A DNA stretch of 64,000 nucleotides from Posidoniimonas polymericola (GCF_007859935.1 NZ_SJPO01000006.1:186001-250000); one strand, 5' to 3'. Shown: positions 17,344-29,209, counted from the stretch's first letter. A program made the numbers and translations. The notes: generated by a model not told the origin, from the sequence alone.

Positions 17344-18171
17344 CTAGCGCCGCCACTTGGTGAGCGTCGCGGCGTCGAGCACTTGGTTGAGGCTGCCGCT
17401 CTGGAAGCCCGCCAGGTCGAATGTTACGGACTTGAAGCCCAACGCCCTGAGGTCGGCTAGCAGCGTCTGCCGCGGGCCGTCCTCAACGAGGCGGGGCAGC
17501 CACTCGGCGGGGACCTCGATGCGGGCGAGGTCGCCCTCGTGGTAGCGGACCCGCAGCTCGCGGATGCCGAGCTCGCGGAGCCGACGCTCCGCGGCGTCGA
17601 TCATGCGCAGCCGCTCGGGGGTGACCTGCTGGCCGTAGGCGACACGGCTCGCCAGGCACGGGGCGGCCGGCTTGTCCCAGACCGGCAGCTCCCAGTAAGC
17701 CGCCAGGCCGCGGACGACCTCCTTGCCAAAGCCGCACTCGACCAGCGGGCTGCGCACCTGGAAGTCGGCGGCGGCCTGCATCCCGGGGCGGTAGTCGCCC
17801 TGGTCGTCGGTGTTGGCGCCGTTGGCGAGGGTGGCCAGGGCCAACCCCTTGGCGATCTGCTCGACGTGGGTGTAGAGCTCGGTCTTGCAGTGGAAGCACC
17901 GGTCGGGCGCGTTGGCGATGTAGCCCGCCGTGTTGATCTCGTCGGTGGCGACCACCTCGTGCCGGATGCCGATCAGCGAGGCTAGTCGCTTGGCCTCGTC
18001 CAGCTCACCCTCGGCGAGCGCCGGGCCGACGCCCGTCACCGCTACCGCGTGCTCGCCCAACGCCAACTGGGCCGCCTTGGCGACCACCGTGCTGTCGACG
18101 CCCGCCGAGAACGCCACCGCGCAGCTGCTGTAGCCTCGGAGTTGCTCGACGAGTTGCTGGGCTTCGCGCAT
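17344..18171 (-). CDS. larE: ATP-dependent sacrificial sulfur transferase LarE
   Basis: LarE makes the thio groups of the nickel-pincer nucleotide cofactor, in known cases giving up its own cysteine sulfur. The PP-loop is AVAFSAGVDSTVVAKAA, followed by CFHCKTELY and the APCLASRVAYGQQVTPE motif, whose Cys corresponds to the sacrificial residue in the studied Lactiplantibacillus enzyme. Length (275) is standard. The partner genes larB, larC and larA are not nearby, so the target in this organism is unknown. The stop is 37 bp from the convergent S10 peptidase stop. Confidence 0.9.
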   Translation of the reverse strand: MREAQQLVEQLRGYSSCAVAFSAGVDSTVVAKAAQLALGEHAVAVTGVGPALAEGELDEAKRLASLIGIRHEVVATDEINTAGYIANAPDRCFHCKTELYTHVEQIAKGLALATLANGANTDDQGDYRPGMQAAADFQVRSPLVECGFGKEVVRGLAAYWELPVWDKPAAPCLASRVAYGQQVTPERLRMIDAAERRLRELGIRELRVRYHEGDLARIEVPAEWLPRLVEDGPRQTLLADLRALGFKSVTFDLAGFQSGSLNQVLDAATLTKWRR

Positions 18172-18248
18172 GGTGGGGGCTGGGTACGAGCAGCTAAAGA
18201 AAGGACAGGCCTGATGCTATTGTCCGACGCGGACCTGCAGCGGGCAAG

Positions 18249-19061
18249 TCACTGCGGCCCGCCGTGCCCGGTAGGCGGGGGCGGGTTTTCGAGCCGCTTG
18301 AGTTCGTCCCGCAGCTGTGCGGCGTCTTCGTACCGCTCTTCTTCGATCGCCTTCTCCAGATCGCTTTTGACCTGGGCGACCGGGTCGTCGTCCGAGTCGT
18401 CTTCTTCGGACTCGGGCGCCGCCTTGCGGACCAGCTCGCGCCGCCACCGCTTGAGGAACACCAGCTCGCTCATCCGCTCGGCCTGGTCCACCTGCCCGTA
18501 GTCCGACAAGAACCCCTCGACGCCGCGGATGCCGGCGTCGATCGCACCGATCGCCGCCTCCCACTGCTGCAGCTCGACCAGCGGAGTCGCCACCGCTCGG
18601 GCGTGCATCATCGTGACGTAGGGGCGCCACTGATCGAATTGCACCTTGTCGCGGTCGTAGCGGGCGTGCTCGCGGACAAAGCGGAACAGGTCGAGGTTGC
18701 GGTTGGTGTCCCGCGCGCACAACTCATACCGCTCTAGCTGCCAGAAGCAGATGTAGCGGTGGTAATATTGCACCCCCTCGCGCATCAGCTCGGTGCAGTC
18801 CTCGCTCTCGAGCAGGTAGGGGAGGCCGTCGGGATTGGCGGCGTCGTGCTCGCGTTGGCGGATCTGGTGATGGGTGAGCAGCGACTCGGCGCCCTGGATC
18901 GTCTGGCCGTCTGGCCGCCCCTCGAGCTCCATCTGCAGCAGCCCCAGGTCGAGCCGCAGCTGGACCTTTTCTCGCCCGTCGTCGCCGGTGATCAGGCGGG
19001 TCGTGACCGTGTCGGGAGCGTAGTTCCAGTCATCGATGATCTTCCGGATATCGCGAGTCAC
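18249..19061 (-). CDS. UVR-motif protein of unknown function
   Basis: The C-terminus holds a UVR helix pair (SDLEKAIEEERYEDAAQL) as in UvrB, UvrC and McsA/ClpC-type proteins, where it mediates protein contacts. The preceding 200 residues are mostly helical, with an acidic break (APESEEDDSDDD) before the motif. The N-terminal part (IIDDWNYAPDTVTTRLITG, then RLDLGLLQMELEGRPDGQ) resembles proteins I recall from other planctomycetes annotated only as UvrB/UvrC-motif containing. No nuclease residues are visible, so a repair role is not implied. It lies 77 bp upstream of larE on the same strand. Confidence 0.78.
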   Translation of the reverse strand: MTRDIRKIIDDWNYAPDTVTTRLITGDDGREKVQLRLDLGLLQMELEGRPDGQTIQGAESLLTHHQIRQREHDAANPDGLPYLLESEDCTELMREGVQYYHRYICFWQLERYELCARDTNRNLDLFRFVREHARYDRDKVQFDQWRPYVTMMHARAVATPLVELQQWEAAIGAIDAGIRGVEGFLSDYGQVDQAERMSELVFLKRWRRELVRKAAPESEEDDSDDDPVAQVKSDLEKAIEEERYEDAAQLRDELKRLENPPPPTGHGGPQ

Positions 19062-19279
19062 AGATCACAACCAGGTCAGAAGAAGTGCGAACCCTGCGCG
19101 TGCGGCCGCCCCGCTCGCCCAACCTCGAGCCGACCCACGGCCGGACCGCCTCAGCGGGGGCGATGCATCGCTTCCCCCGATGGTAGCGGATTCGGGGCAT
19201 ACGGGGAACGCGTACCAACCAGCGCAACGGCGTATGCGTAGAATCCCCGCCTATGGCCGTAGCGACGAGACCGCCTGGG

Positions 19280-20368
19280 CTAGGAGCTGACGCTGGCGGT
19301 GTCGCGGACGACTGGGTCGAGCATCTTGGTGTTGCGTTCCACCCCCAGGATGATGGTCTTCTGCTCCACGCCGTCGGCCGAGCTGGCGACGATTGGGATC
19401 ACTTGGCGGCGGTCCGGGAAGTGCACTTTGACCGCGAAGCCGCCGTCCGGGCCGACCGCCACCGGCTCGCCCGACACCGTCACGTGGGTGTTTGGATCGC
19501 TCGAGCCGTAGACTACCAGCTCGGTGTCGACAGCCAGGTGAAACTCACTGCCGTCGCGACCAACTCCAGCGGCGCCCAGGCCGTAGCGGATCTCCGAGGG
19601 TCGGCCGAGCCGGCGACGCAGGCGTTCCTCGAGGAGCTCCTGCAGTTCCATGCTCGCGCCGTCGGAGCTGTAGCCGCCGCTCATCGCGTAGATCCGGTCG
19701 GCGTTCGCGGCGACGTCGGTCCAATTGTTGTCGACCACGTCCGCGGAGCCAGGGACCGGGGTGGTGACCGTGTTGCTGCGCGACAGGCAGTAGAACTCGC
19801 CGCCGGTCGCCGCGTAGCCGATTTCAACCCGGTACGAGTTTGGCGGATCCGACACATCGACATACCAGTTCGAAACGCCGCCGTGGATCTCGATGCAACG
19901 CTCGAGCCGCCCGCCGCCGTCGTCCAGCACGCGGATCAGACGCAGCGTGGGGGCCGCGCTGTGCCAGTCTTGACCGAGCACCGAGCGGGCCCGCTCGACG
20001 CTCTGAGGGGTGATTTCCCAGCAGACGTGCAACCAGTAAGGGTCGCGGACCAGCACGACGATGCGGTCCTTCTGCGGCTCGGGGCGGCCCTCGACCGCCT
20101 TGCTCAGGTTTTTGCGCTCAGCGGTCTGCTGCTGGACGCGGCTGATCTCACGCTGCACGCGGCGACGCTCCGGGCTCTGAACCGGCTGGGCCGCCGGCGG
20201 CTTGCGGATTGCCTTCGCGGTGGGCTTCGACGACGCTGTTCGCTTCGCTCGCACCAGCGAGGCAATCAGCTCGTCCTTCCGCATCGAGTGCCAGCCCGGG
20301 ATCCCTTCGCTGCGGGCCATTTGAGCAAGGTCTTTGCACGTGTACGACTTCAGCGTGGAAGCGGTCAT
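19280..20368 (-). CDS. DUF4912 protein with Rho-N/SAP-like N-terminus
   Basis: The N-terminus (about residues 1-45: SYTCKDLAQMARSEGIPG, then MRKDELIASLV) matches a Rho termination factor N-terminal, SAP-like helix module, a possible nucleic-acid binder. A basic linker (about 45-110) precedes a DUF4912 domain beginning VVLVRDPYWLHVCWEI and including the NSYRVEIGY strand. DUF4912 has an immunoglobulin-like look, and its role is unknown. I chose ATG 20368 because GGAG lies upstream and the protein then begins MTASTLKS; ATG 20386 adds six residues. Upstream on its own strand a TATACT hexamer with TTGCGG 16 bp before it (about 20615-20645) is a weak promoter candidate. Confidence 0.82.
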   Translation of the reverse strand: MTASTLKSYTCKDLAQMARSEGIPGWHSMRKDELIASLVRAKRTASSKPTAKAIRKPPAAQPVQSPERRRVQREISRVQQQTAERKNLSKAVEGRPEPQKDRIVVLVRDPYWLHVCWEITPQSVERARSVLGQDWHSAAPTLRLIRVLDDGGGRLERCIEIHGGVSNWYVDVSDPPNSYRVEIGYAATGGEFYCLSRSNTVTTPVPGSADVVDNNWTDVAANADRIYAMSGGYSSDGASMELQELLEERLRRRLGRPSEIRYGLGAAGVGRDGSEFHLAVDTELVVYGSSDPNTHVTVSGEPVAVGPDGGFAVKVHFPDRRQVIPIVASSADGVEQKTIILGVERNTKMLDPVVRDTASVSS

Positions 20369-20770
20369 TGCTTTCAGTCTCCGCATCTATGTGGATCGCG
20401 GTGGGCGCGCCCCGGTCTTGGGCGCGGTGTCCGAACGGCGGACGCCGTTCGTTGAGCGGGCGGGTAGAGCAGAGGAGGGCAGAGGCGTTCAGCACGGATG
20501 GCGAAAGCGATCGTCCGAGAAGGCGTTGTGCACCCCAGCGAGCGGGGGCTCACCGGGCCCCGTTGAAACCCTACGGGCTGCACAGGCCTTCGCATCATCT
20601 AACTCGTGATATTTAGTATAACTGACCTGCCGTATTCCGCAACAAAATCCTCGTCCAGCGCGACCACAACGCAGGTCGCAAACCACTTCTGCCGAAAGAC
20701 TTATATCCGCGTAAGGCAGGTCTCCGCAGGCGAAATTGGGGCGTCAATCTTTGCACGGCCCCCCCAAACT

Positions 20771-20795
20771 GTCGCGTCTTGCGCAAGAACGCGAC
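20771..20795. promoter_or_regulatory. long palindrome centred on TTGCGCAA
   Basis: The arms GTCGCGT-CTTGC and GCAAGAACGCGAC pair over 12 bp with one bulged base and no loop, giving a 25-bp near-perfect palindrome. It lies about 50 bp upstream of the candidate -35 of the atp operon. The lack of a loop suggests a protein-binding site rather than a terminator. Confidence 0.4.
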
Positions 20796-20847
20796 TCTCG
20801 GACGCTGAAAAGTTTGTGAAAAAAAGCACAATTTCGCCGCAAGGGCG

Positions 20848-20877
20848 TTGACGCTCTAGGGTTGGGCCAAATAGACT
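20848..20877 (+). promoter_or_regulatory. candidate sigma-70-type promoter for atp operon
   Basis: TTGACG (5 of 6 to consensus) is followed after 18 bp by TAGACT (4 of 6). The predicted start is about 80 bp upstream of atpZ. This is the best pair I find in the gap. Planctomycete promoters are poorly characterised, so confidence is low. Confidence 0.3.
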
Positions 20878-20962
20878 TCACCCCTCAGCGGCCTGCAAAG
20901 CGAGGATTTGAGGCTCTCACCGCCCCTCTCTTGGCCATTCGCGGCACAACGACAGCAGAGAT

Positions 20963-21220
20963 GTGCCTGTGAACGACCAGAGACCCTCGCCTAACGCAGC
21001 CGCCTACGACGCCCTGGGCCGTGTGTTCGCCGCCAGCGCCATGATGGCTCTGCCTGGCATCCTTGGTTCTTGGTTAGGCGCCCGCTGGGGCGTCGACTGG
21101 ATTGGTTTCGTTGGTTTCATGATCGGGCCGCCGATCGGGCTGACGTACCTGCTGGTCGCCTATCGCAAATCACCCCGCCGCGGCGAGACTCCCTCCTCGG
21201 ACTCGCCGGACCGCGACTAA
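20963..21220 (+). CDS. atpZ: AtpZ/AtpI-family accessory protein
   Basis: An 85-residue protein with two membrane helices (FAASAMMALPGILGSWLGAR and IGFVGFMIGPPIGLTYLLV) and a polar tail, the usual plan of AtpZ. It sits first in the F1F0 ATP synthase operon. AtpZ/AtpI proteins assist c-ring assembly or cation supply; their precise role varies between organisms. GTG 20963 or GTG 20969 may start it; the overlapping ATG at 20961 is out of frame and stops after three codons. The next gene begins 7 bp after its stop. Confidence 0.8.
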   Translation: MPVNDQRPSPNAAAYDALGRVFAASAMMALPGILGSWLGARWGVDWIGFVGFMIGPPIGLTYLLVAYRKSPRRGETPSSDSPDRD

Positions 21221-21227
21221 ACCTCGC

Positions 21228-21689
21228 ATGACGCCCCACTGGACGCTTCCTGTCACCCCCGCCCGCACCATGCTCGCCATGGCCGGGGTCTCCGCGGCAG
21301 TGCTGGTAGCGACCGCCTGGTGGTGGGGAGCCGGTTCGCCCACCGTTTGGATTGCCGCCACTGCCGCTTCCGCAGCGGTCTGGCTGATCTGCTTGGCATC
21401 GCTCGAGGTGATGCTCCGCATGACCCAGGCAGGGCACGGCATTGCCAGTGTGTTCGCCGGCATGCTGGTGCGTCTCGCCTGCACCATGACGCTGGTCCTA
21501 GCGGCCCCGGCCGCGGTGCCCCAACTAACTTCGCTCCCGATCCTAGCGTCGGGCCTAGTGCATATGCTGATGCTGAACTATCTTGCGGGCCTAGCGGTGG
21601 AAACCGTGGTGGCCGCGAGGCTCGCCAGCAAGTTTCAGCCGATCGGCGCGCGGGCTACCGATGTGGCGGCCACCAAACCGGCGGCCTGA
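21228..21689 (+). CDS. ATP synthase subunit I-like membrane protein
   Basis: This 153-residue protein has four predicted helices (TMLAMAGVSAAVLVATAWWW; VWIAATAASAAVWLICLA; MLVRLACTMTLVLAAPAAV; MLMLNYLAGLAVETVVAAR), the plan of AtpI/AtpR-type proteins encoded between atpZ and atpB. Identification rests mainly on topology and operon position; no diagnostic motif is seen. A role in F0 assembly is inferred. The spacing to atpB is 49 bp. Confidence 0.65.
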   Translation: MTPHWTLPVTPARTMLAMAGVSAAVLVATAWWWGAGSPTVWIAATAASAAVWLICLASLEVMLRMTQAGHGIASVFAGMLVRLACTMTLVLAAPAAVPQLTSLPILASGLVHMLMLNYLAGLAVETVVAARLASKFQPIGARATDVAATKPAA

Positions 21690-21738
21690 TCCAATTCCGC
21701 CCTTAACCTTCGACTCGTTGCCAAACTGAACGGCTCCT

Positions 21739-22950
21739 ATGTCTAGCGCCATCCTTCACATTAAGGACAGCTACTACTTCGAGGTGCCGAAGGTCTTTGC
21801 GCCGAGCAAGAAGCAGCACCTCAGCGAGTTCGACAATTACTGGATCCGGCTCGACCCGGACTACCAGGACTGGGAAGCCAAGCGGCAGGTCGACGCTCTC
21901 GAGGGATCCTCGATCGAGCTGCCGGAGAGCCCCGAAGCGCTGCTCGCGGAGTACCACCAGTGGCGGAGCGCCGACGCGAATTTCGCCAAGCCGTTCGACG
22001 TGTTCCTCGAGGAGGCCCCCTCGCAGAAGTGGTTCCAAACCATCATCGAAGAGAACTCGGCCGCGAAGACCGAGTGGCAGGGGATCAAGGCGGCGGCGGA
22101 GGATGTCCGCGGTAGCGAGGACAGCTACACCGCGACCCACGAGTGGTCCCCCGAGAAGATCGCCGACTACAACCACCAGCTCAGCGGCAAGCTGGTCATC
22201 CCGCAGCCATTCGGCGAGTTGCGTAACCACTACGCGATGGACTCGGGCATTGGAATTTCCAAGTACATGATCCTGCTGACGGTGGGCGCCATCGTCATCT
22301 TTTACCTGTGCCGCAAGGCGGGGGAGATGCTGCTCAGCGGCCAAAAGAGCCGCGTCACAAGCATCATCGAGGTGTTCCTCGAGTTCATCCGCGACCAAAT
22401 CGCCAAGCCGACCATCGGAGAGAAGGACGCGCACCGTTTCGTGCCGTTCCTGTGGACGCTGTTCCTGTTCATCCTGATCATGAACCTGCTGGGCATCATC
22501 CCGTTCCTCGGCGCCCCAACTGCGTCATTCGCTGTGACCACATCACTGGCGTTGATGGTGATCGCCGTGTCGATCGGCTCAGGCATCAAGCGGTTCGGCG
22601 TCTTCGGTTTCCTCAAAAACCAGGTGCCGGGCATGGACCTGCACTGGACGATGGCGTTGCTCATCGTGCCGATGATCTGGATCATCGAGGTCGCCGGCTT
22701 CTTCATCAAACACGCGGTGTTAAGCGTTCGTCTGCTCGCTAACATGGTCGCCGGACACTTGGTGTTGCTCGCCCTGATGGGTATTGCCGTCAGCGCGGCG
22801 GGGGCCGCCAGCTGGTGGATCGCGGCGCCGCTGTCGATCTTCGGCGCGGTGGCGATCGACTGCCTTGAGCTGTTTGTCGCCTTCCTGCAGGCGTACGTGT
22901 TTACGTTCCTAAGCGGTCTGTTTATCGGGGCGGCCATCCATCACCACTAA
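21739..22950 (+). CDS. atpB: F0 ATP synthase subunit a, with large N-terminal insertion
   Basis: Subunit a forms the proton half-channels against the c-ring. The essential Arg is R331 in LSVRLLANMVAGH, and the last helices (IDCLELFVAFLQAYVFTFL) are typical. Normal length is about 230-290 residues; this one is 403. The conserved start (ILHIKDSYYFEVP) is followed by about 150 soluble residues rich in Glu, Trp and Tyr before the first helix at about 174 (YMILLTVGAIVIFYLC). By topology this insertion should lie outside the cytoplasmic membrane. I recall long AtpB proteins in other planctomycetes, but the insert has no assigned function. It ends in AAIHHH. Confidence 0.93.
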   Translation: MSSAILHIKDSYYFEVPKVFAPSKKQHLSEFDNYWIRLDPDYQDWEAKRQVDALEGSSIELPESPEALLAEYHQWRSADANFAKPFDVFLEEAPSQKWFQTIIEENSAAKTEWQGIKAAAEDVRGSEDSYTATHEWSPEKIADYNHQLSGKLVIPQPFGELRNHYAMDSGIGISKYMILLTVGAIVIFYLCRKAGEMLLSGQKSRVTSIIEVFLEFIRDQIAKPTIGEKDAHRFVPFLWTLFLFILIMNLLGIIPFLGAPTASFAVTTSLALMVIAVSIGSGIKRFGVFGFLKNQVPGMDLHWTMALLIVPMIWIIEVAGFFIKHAVLSVRLLANMVAGHLVLLALMGIAVSAAGAASWWIAAPLSIFGAVAIDCLELFVAFLQAYVFTFLSGLFIGAAIHHH

Positions 22951-22991
22951 GTAGGTGCTGGCGGGCCGGCCCGTTGCGATTTCAAACTTGA

Positions 22992-23342
<351 letters not shown>

Positions 23343-23397
23343 TCGCCGAACCCGAGTGAAGGCTTCCTTTCCGTTTCGTCCCTGTGAGTTGTCTACG

Positions 23398-24225
23398 ATG
23401 TTGAAACTGATGCCATCGCTGCGACTGGCGTTGCTCGTGCTCGCCTGCTTGGCGCTAACCGCCAGTCAGGGGCTGCAGGCGCAAGAGACGGAAGGCGCTG
23501 AAGGCGAAGCCCCCGCGGCGGCAGAAGCCACCGAGTCTGAGGCCGAGGAGGAAGCCACGACGGAGGCTGAGGACTCGGGCGAAGAGGGGGACGCCGGGCA
23601 TGCCGAAGATGAGCATGACGAGGCGGCTCACGACGGAGTCGCACACGGCGACGCGGCTCATGACGAGCACGCCGGCGGGCACGGCCACGAGCTGGGCCAC
23701 GGCAACGCCCACGAGAGCCTGATGAGCCCTTCGGAGCTGCAGGCCGACCTGGCGATCTACTCGCTGTTCGTGTTCCTGGTGCTGATGGCGCTGCTCGCCA
23801 AGTTCGCTTGGCCCAAGATCGCAGAGGCGCTCGACCAGCGTGAGCGGGCGATCTCGGACAACATCGCCGCGGCCCAGGAGAAGCACGATCAGGCCGCCGC
23901 CCTGTTGGCGGAACACCGGGCCAAGATCGACGCGGCGGCTGACGAGGTCCGCGAGATGCTCGAGGAGGCCCGGCGCGACGCCGAGGCGACCAAGGGGCAG
24001 ATCGTCTCCGAGGCCCGCGACGCCGCCGACGCCGAGCGTCAACGGGCGTTGCGGGACATCGAGAACGCCAAGGACGGCGCCGTGAAGAGCCTGGCCGAGC
24101 AGAGCGCTGCTCTGGCGGTGGACCTCGCCTCGAAGGTGGTCCGCCAGGAGATCAGCCACGACCGCCAGAGCGAGATTGTCCGCGAGGCGCTCGGCCTGAT
24201 GGGCCCCGGCTCCAACGCGAACTAG
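23398..24225 (+). CDS. atpF: F0 ATP synthase subunit b, with His-rich acidic extension
   Basis: Subunit b is the peripheral stalk that links F0 to F1. From the ATG at 23398 the 275-residue protein has a signal-like segment (LALLVLACLALTASQGLQA), an acidic stretch (30-66), a His-rich stretch (68-105, ten His in a H-x2-4 rhythm), the membrane helix (AIYSLFVFLVLMALLAKFAW) and a long Ala/Glu/Arg coiled coil ending in the delta-binding region. The typical length is 155-180. The extra part should face outside the cytoplasm. In-frame GTG 23356 is upstream, but the ATG start gives a proper leader. Confidence 0.9.
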   Translation: MLKLMPSLRLALLVLACLALTASQGLQAQETEGAEGEAPAAAEATESEAEEEATTEAEDSGEEGDAGHAEDEHDEAAHDGVAHGDAAHDEHAGGHGHELGHGNAHESLMSPSELQADLAIYSLFVFLVLMALLAKFAWPKIAEALDQRERAISDNIAAAQEKHDQAAALLAEHRAKIDAAADEVREMLEEARRDAEATKGQIVSEARDAADAERQRALRDIENAKDGAVKSLAEQSAALAVDLASKVVRQEISHDRQSEIVREALGLMGPGSNAN

Positions 24226-24270
24226 CCACGCGTCCTTCCGAACGCAGCCACTCCGTTTCAACTGCCAAGC

Positions 24271-24903
24271 ATGCCGATCGACCCGCAAAACCTGCCGAAC
24301 CACGACACCGTGCTCGACGTCACCGAAGAGCAGATCGGGAAGACCTACGCCAAAGCAGTTCTCGGCGCCGCCGCCGGGAACGAGTGGACGGTTGTGGAGG
24401 AGTTGCAGGCGATTGTCGACGAGATCCTAAACCCGCACCCCGGTTTTATCGAGCCGCTGCGATCGGCGTTCGTCTCGCACGAAGAGCGGGGGCAGATTCT
24501 AGACAGGGTGTTCGGGGGCAAGGTATCCGATACCGTGCTCCATTTCCTGAAGGTGCTCTCCGCCCACAACCGGCTGGGCATCCTCAGGACCATCGTCCGC
24601 GAGACGGTGCGACTGTATCAGGATCGCAACAACAACGTTCGGGTCCGGGTGGTGTCGGCCGAGCCGCTCGACGACGCCCTGCTAGGCGACATCACCAACG
24701 CGCTCCGTTCGCAGACGGGGCAGGAGCCGATTATGACGACCGAGGTCGACCCGGACCTGATCGCCGGCATGCAGGTGCACGTCGGCGACACCGTGTACGA
24801 CAGCTCGCTGCGGACGGCCTTCGCCAAGGCGCGGCGGGCGATCGTCAACTCGACCATTCAGCAGATTGAGCAGAACCCACAGCAGTTCTTCTCGACCAAC
24901 TAG
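24271..24903 (+). CDS. atpH: F1 ATP synthase subunit delta
   Basis: Delta caps the alpha3-beta3 hexamer and joins it to subunit b. The 210-residue protein shows the helical N-terminal bundle ([18 protein letters not shown], then [17 protein letters not shown]) and the C-terminal conserved region ([39 protein letters not shown]). Its position between atpF and atpA is standard. It begins 45 bp after the atpF stop with ATG. Confidence 0.92.
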   Translation: MPIDPQNLPNHDTVLDVTEEQIGKTYAKAVLGAAAGNEWTVVEELQAIVDEILNPHPGFIEPLRSAFVSHEERGQILDRVFGGKVSDTVLHFLKVLSAHNRLGILRTIVRETVRLYQDRNNNVRVRVVSAEPLDDALLGDITNALRSQTGQEPIMTTEVDPDLIAGMQVHVGDTVYDSSLRTAFAKARRAIVNSTIQQIEQNPQQFFSTN

Positions 24904-24959
24904 TCACAAGCTGCCCCGGCAGCTGCCACAACACAGCCCAGCTTCTTCGGAGCTATCGG

Positions 24960-26498
<1,539 letters not shown>

Positions 26499-26514
26499 CC
26501 CAGCTTGACGTCGT

Positions 26515-26534
26515 CCCACCCCAGGCGGGGTGGG
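26515..26534 (+). repeat. intercistronic hairpin atpA/atpG
   Basis: CCCACCCC (26515-26522) and GGGGTGGG (26527-26534) form a perfect 8-bp stem with an AGGC tetraloop, followed by CTTTC. There is no T-run, so it is more likely an RNA stability or attenuation element within the operon than a full terminator. Confidence 0.55.
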
Positions 26535-26579
26535 CTTTCGAGCAGCCGATAGCTTCCAGTCAACAGCCGATTGCCAAAC

Positions 26580-27464
26580 ATGGCCAACCCAAAAGTTCTC
26601 GACAAGCGCCGCAAGTCGGTCAAGAACATCTCCAAGATTACTCGGACGATGGAATTGATCGCGACCGCCCGGTTCAAGAAGGCGATGGACCGCGCCTCCG
26701 CGGCCACCGACTACACGAACCGCGTGTCGAAGCTGGTCCGCGACCTGACCCAGGCCGGCCTGCAGGTGAGCCACCCGCTGCTCGAGCAGCGGGACAACCC
26801 GCAGCACGGCAAGCTGCTGGTGCTGACCGCCAACCGCGGCCTGTGCGGCGGCTTCAACGGCAACCTGATCCGGGCCAGCCTCGGCGCATGGACCGAGCTG
26901 AAGGCGGCGGTCCCCAACTGCACGCTCGAGGTGAGTGGCAAACGGGGCATCACCGGCCTCAAGTTCCGCGGGCTCGACGTTGACCAGTCTTTCACGCACT
27001 TCGAGGACAAGCCGCGTTTCGAAGAAGTCGACGACATCGCCACCCGCTACCTCGACGACTTCATCGCCGGCCGGCTCGACCGGCTGGACGTTGTCTACAT
27101 GAAGTTCGAGAGCGTCGCGCGTCAGCAGGTCGCGGTTGAGACGCTGCTGCCGCTCGGCTCAGTGGTCGGCGACGAAGCCGACCCCGCCGTGGAGGAGTCG
27201 GGCGTCTCGCTATACGAGTTCCTCCCCTCGCCGGAGAGCATCCTGGAGGAGGTCATCCCGATGAGCTTCAAGATCAAGCTCTTCAAGTGCTTCCTCGACT
27301 CGGCCGTGAGCGAGCAGGTCGCCCGCATGATCGCCATGAAGGGCGCCACGGAAAACGCGAACGACCTCATCAAGAAGCTGAGCATGCAGTACAACCGCGC
27401 CCGCCAGGGACGCATCACCTCGGAGCTGATCGACCTGATCGGCGGCGTCGAAGCGATCAGCTAA
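26580..27464 (+). CDS. atpG: F1 ATP synthase subunit gamma
   Basis: Gamma is the rotating central shaft. The N-terminal helix (RRKSVKNISKITRTMELIA) and C-terminal helix (AMKGATENANDLIKKL, with SMQYNRARQGRITSEL and LIDLIGGVEAI) are the conserved coiled coil. LTANRGLCGGFNGNL is the central signature. I start it at ATG 26580 (MANPKVLDKRRKS), typical of the family; TTG 26571 would add three residues. There are two extra stretches in the middle (around 185-215), a modest length excess (294 residues against about 285-290). Confidence 0.95.
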   Translation: MANPKVLDKRRKSVKNISKITRTMELIATARFKKAMDRASAATDYTNRVSKLVRDLTQAGLQVSHPLLEQRDNPQHGKLLVLTANRGLCGGFNGNLIRASLGAWTELKAAVPNCTLEVSGKRGITGLKFRGLDVDQSFTHFEDKPRFEEVDDIATRYLDDFIAGRLDRLDVVYMKFESVARQQVAVETLLPLGSVVGDEADPAVEESGVSLYEFLPSPESILEEVIPMSFKIKLFKCFLDSAVSEQVARMIAMKGATENANDLIKKLSMQYNRARQGRITSELIDLIGGVEAIS

Positions 27465-27475
27465 CGCCGGGGTCT

Positions 27476-27491
27476 CACCCCCGCCGGGGTG
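27476..27491 (+). repeat. intercistronic hairpin atpG/atpD
   Basis: CACCCC (27476-27481) and GGGGTG (27486-27491) pair around CGCC. The sequence is close to the hairpin after atpA (both contain CACCCC...GGGGTGGG), so the two junctions carry a related element. Confidence 0.5.
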
Positions 27492-27544
27492 GGCCGACCC
27501 GAGACAATACACCAGTCAAACCAAACACCTCTTTCACCGCATAG

Positions 27545-28996
<1,452 letters not shown>

Positions 28997-29021
28997 AGCA
29001 AACTGTCGCCGGCAGGCGACC

Positions 29022-29174
29022 TTTCCCCCCTCCCTTCTAGGGGGGGGCCGGGGGAGGGTAGCACGGTTGCAGCCCGTGTGAACGCCTTTTGGCCAAAGTG
29101 CTTCCGGAAATCGCGAGCAACATTAACGGATAACGACAACCCTCCCCTAACCCCTCCCTGAGAGGGAGGGGGAT
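29022..29174. repeat. inverted-repeat element between atpD and atpC
   Basis: A purine/pyrimidine-asymmetric block at 29022-29059 (cccccctccctt...gggggaggg) recurs inverted at 29139-29174 (accctcccctaacc...gggaggggg). The two arms are imperfect but clearly related, and enclose 79 bp of unique sequence. The right arm itself folds (CCCTCCCT-gag-AGGGAGGG). The length, terminal inverted repeats and lack of an ORF fit a MITE-like or dispersed palindromic element. Similar C/G-block repeats occur in many genomes. A small GTCGCC/GGCGAC hairpin precedes it at 29005-29020. Confidence 0.55.
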
Positions 29175-29209
29175 CAACCGAGGACCTTCGGTCCTCGCCT
29201 TGAAATGCC

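Larger units (their letters stand above)
20369..20962. other. divergent regulatory gap before ATP synthase operon
   Basis: Nearly 600 bp without a convincing gene separates the leftward DUF4912 gene from the rightward atp operon. The centre is AT-rich (around 20600-20640). The right part holds a palindrome (20771-20795) and a promoter-like pair (20848-20877), both listed. Short open frames here show no recognisable protein signature. A small RNA cannot be excluded. Confidence 0.5.

Noticed and set aside
29005..29030. Intrinsic terminator after atpD
   Set aside because: The 6-bp hairpin is followed by C-rich rather than T-rich sequence, and atpC lies downstream in the same direction.
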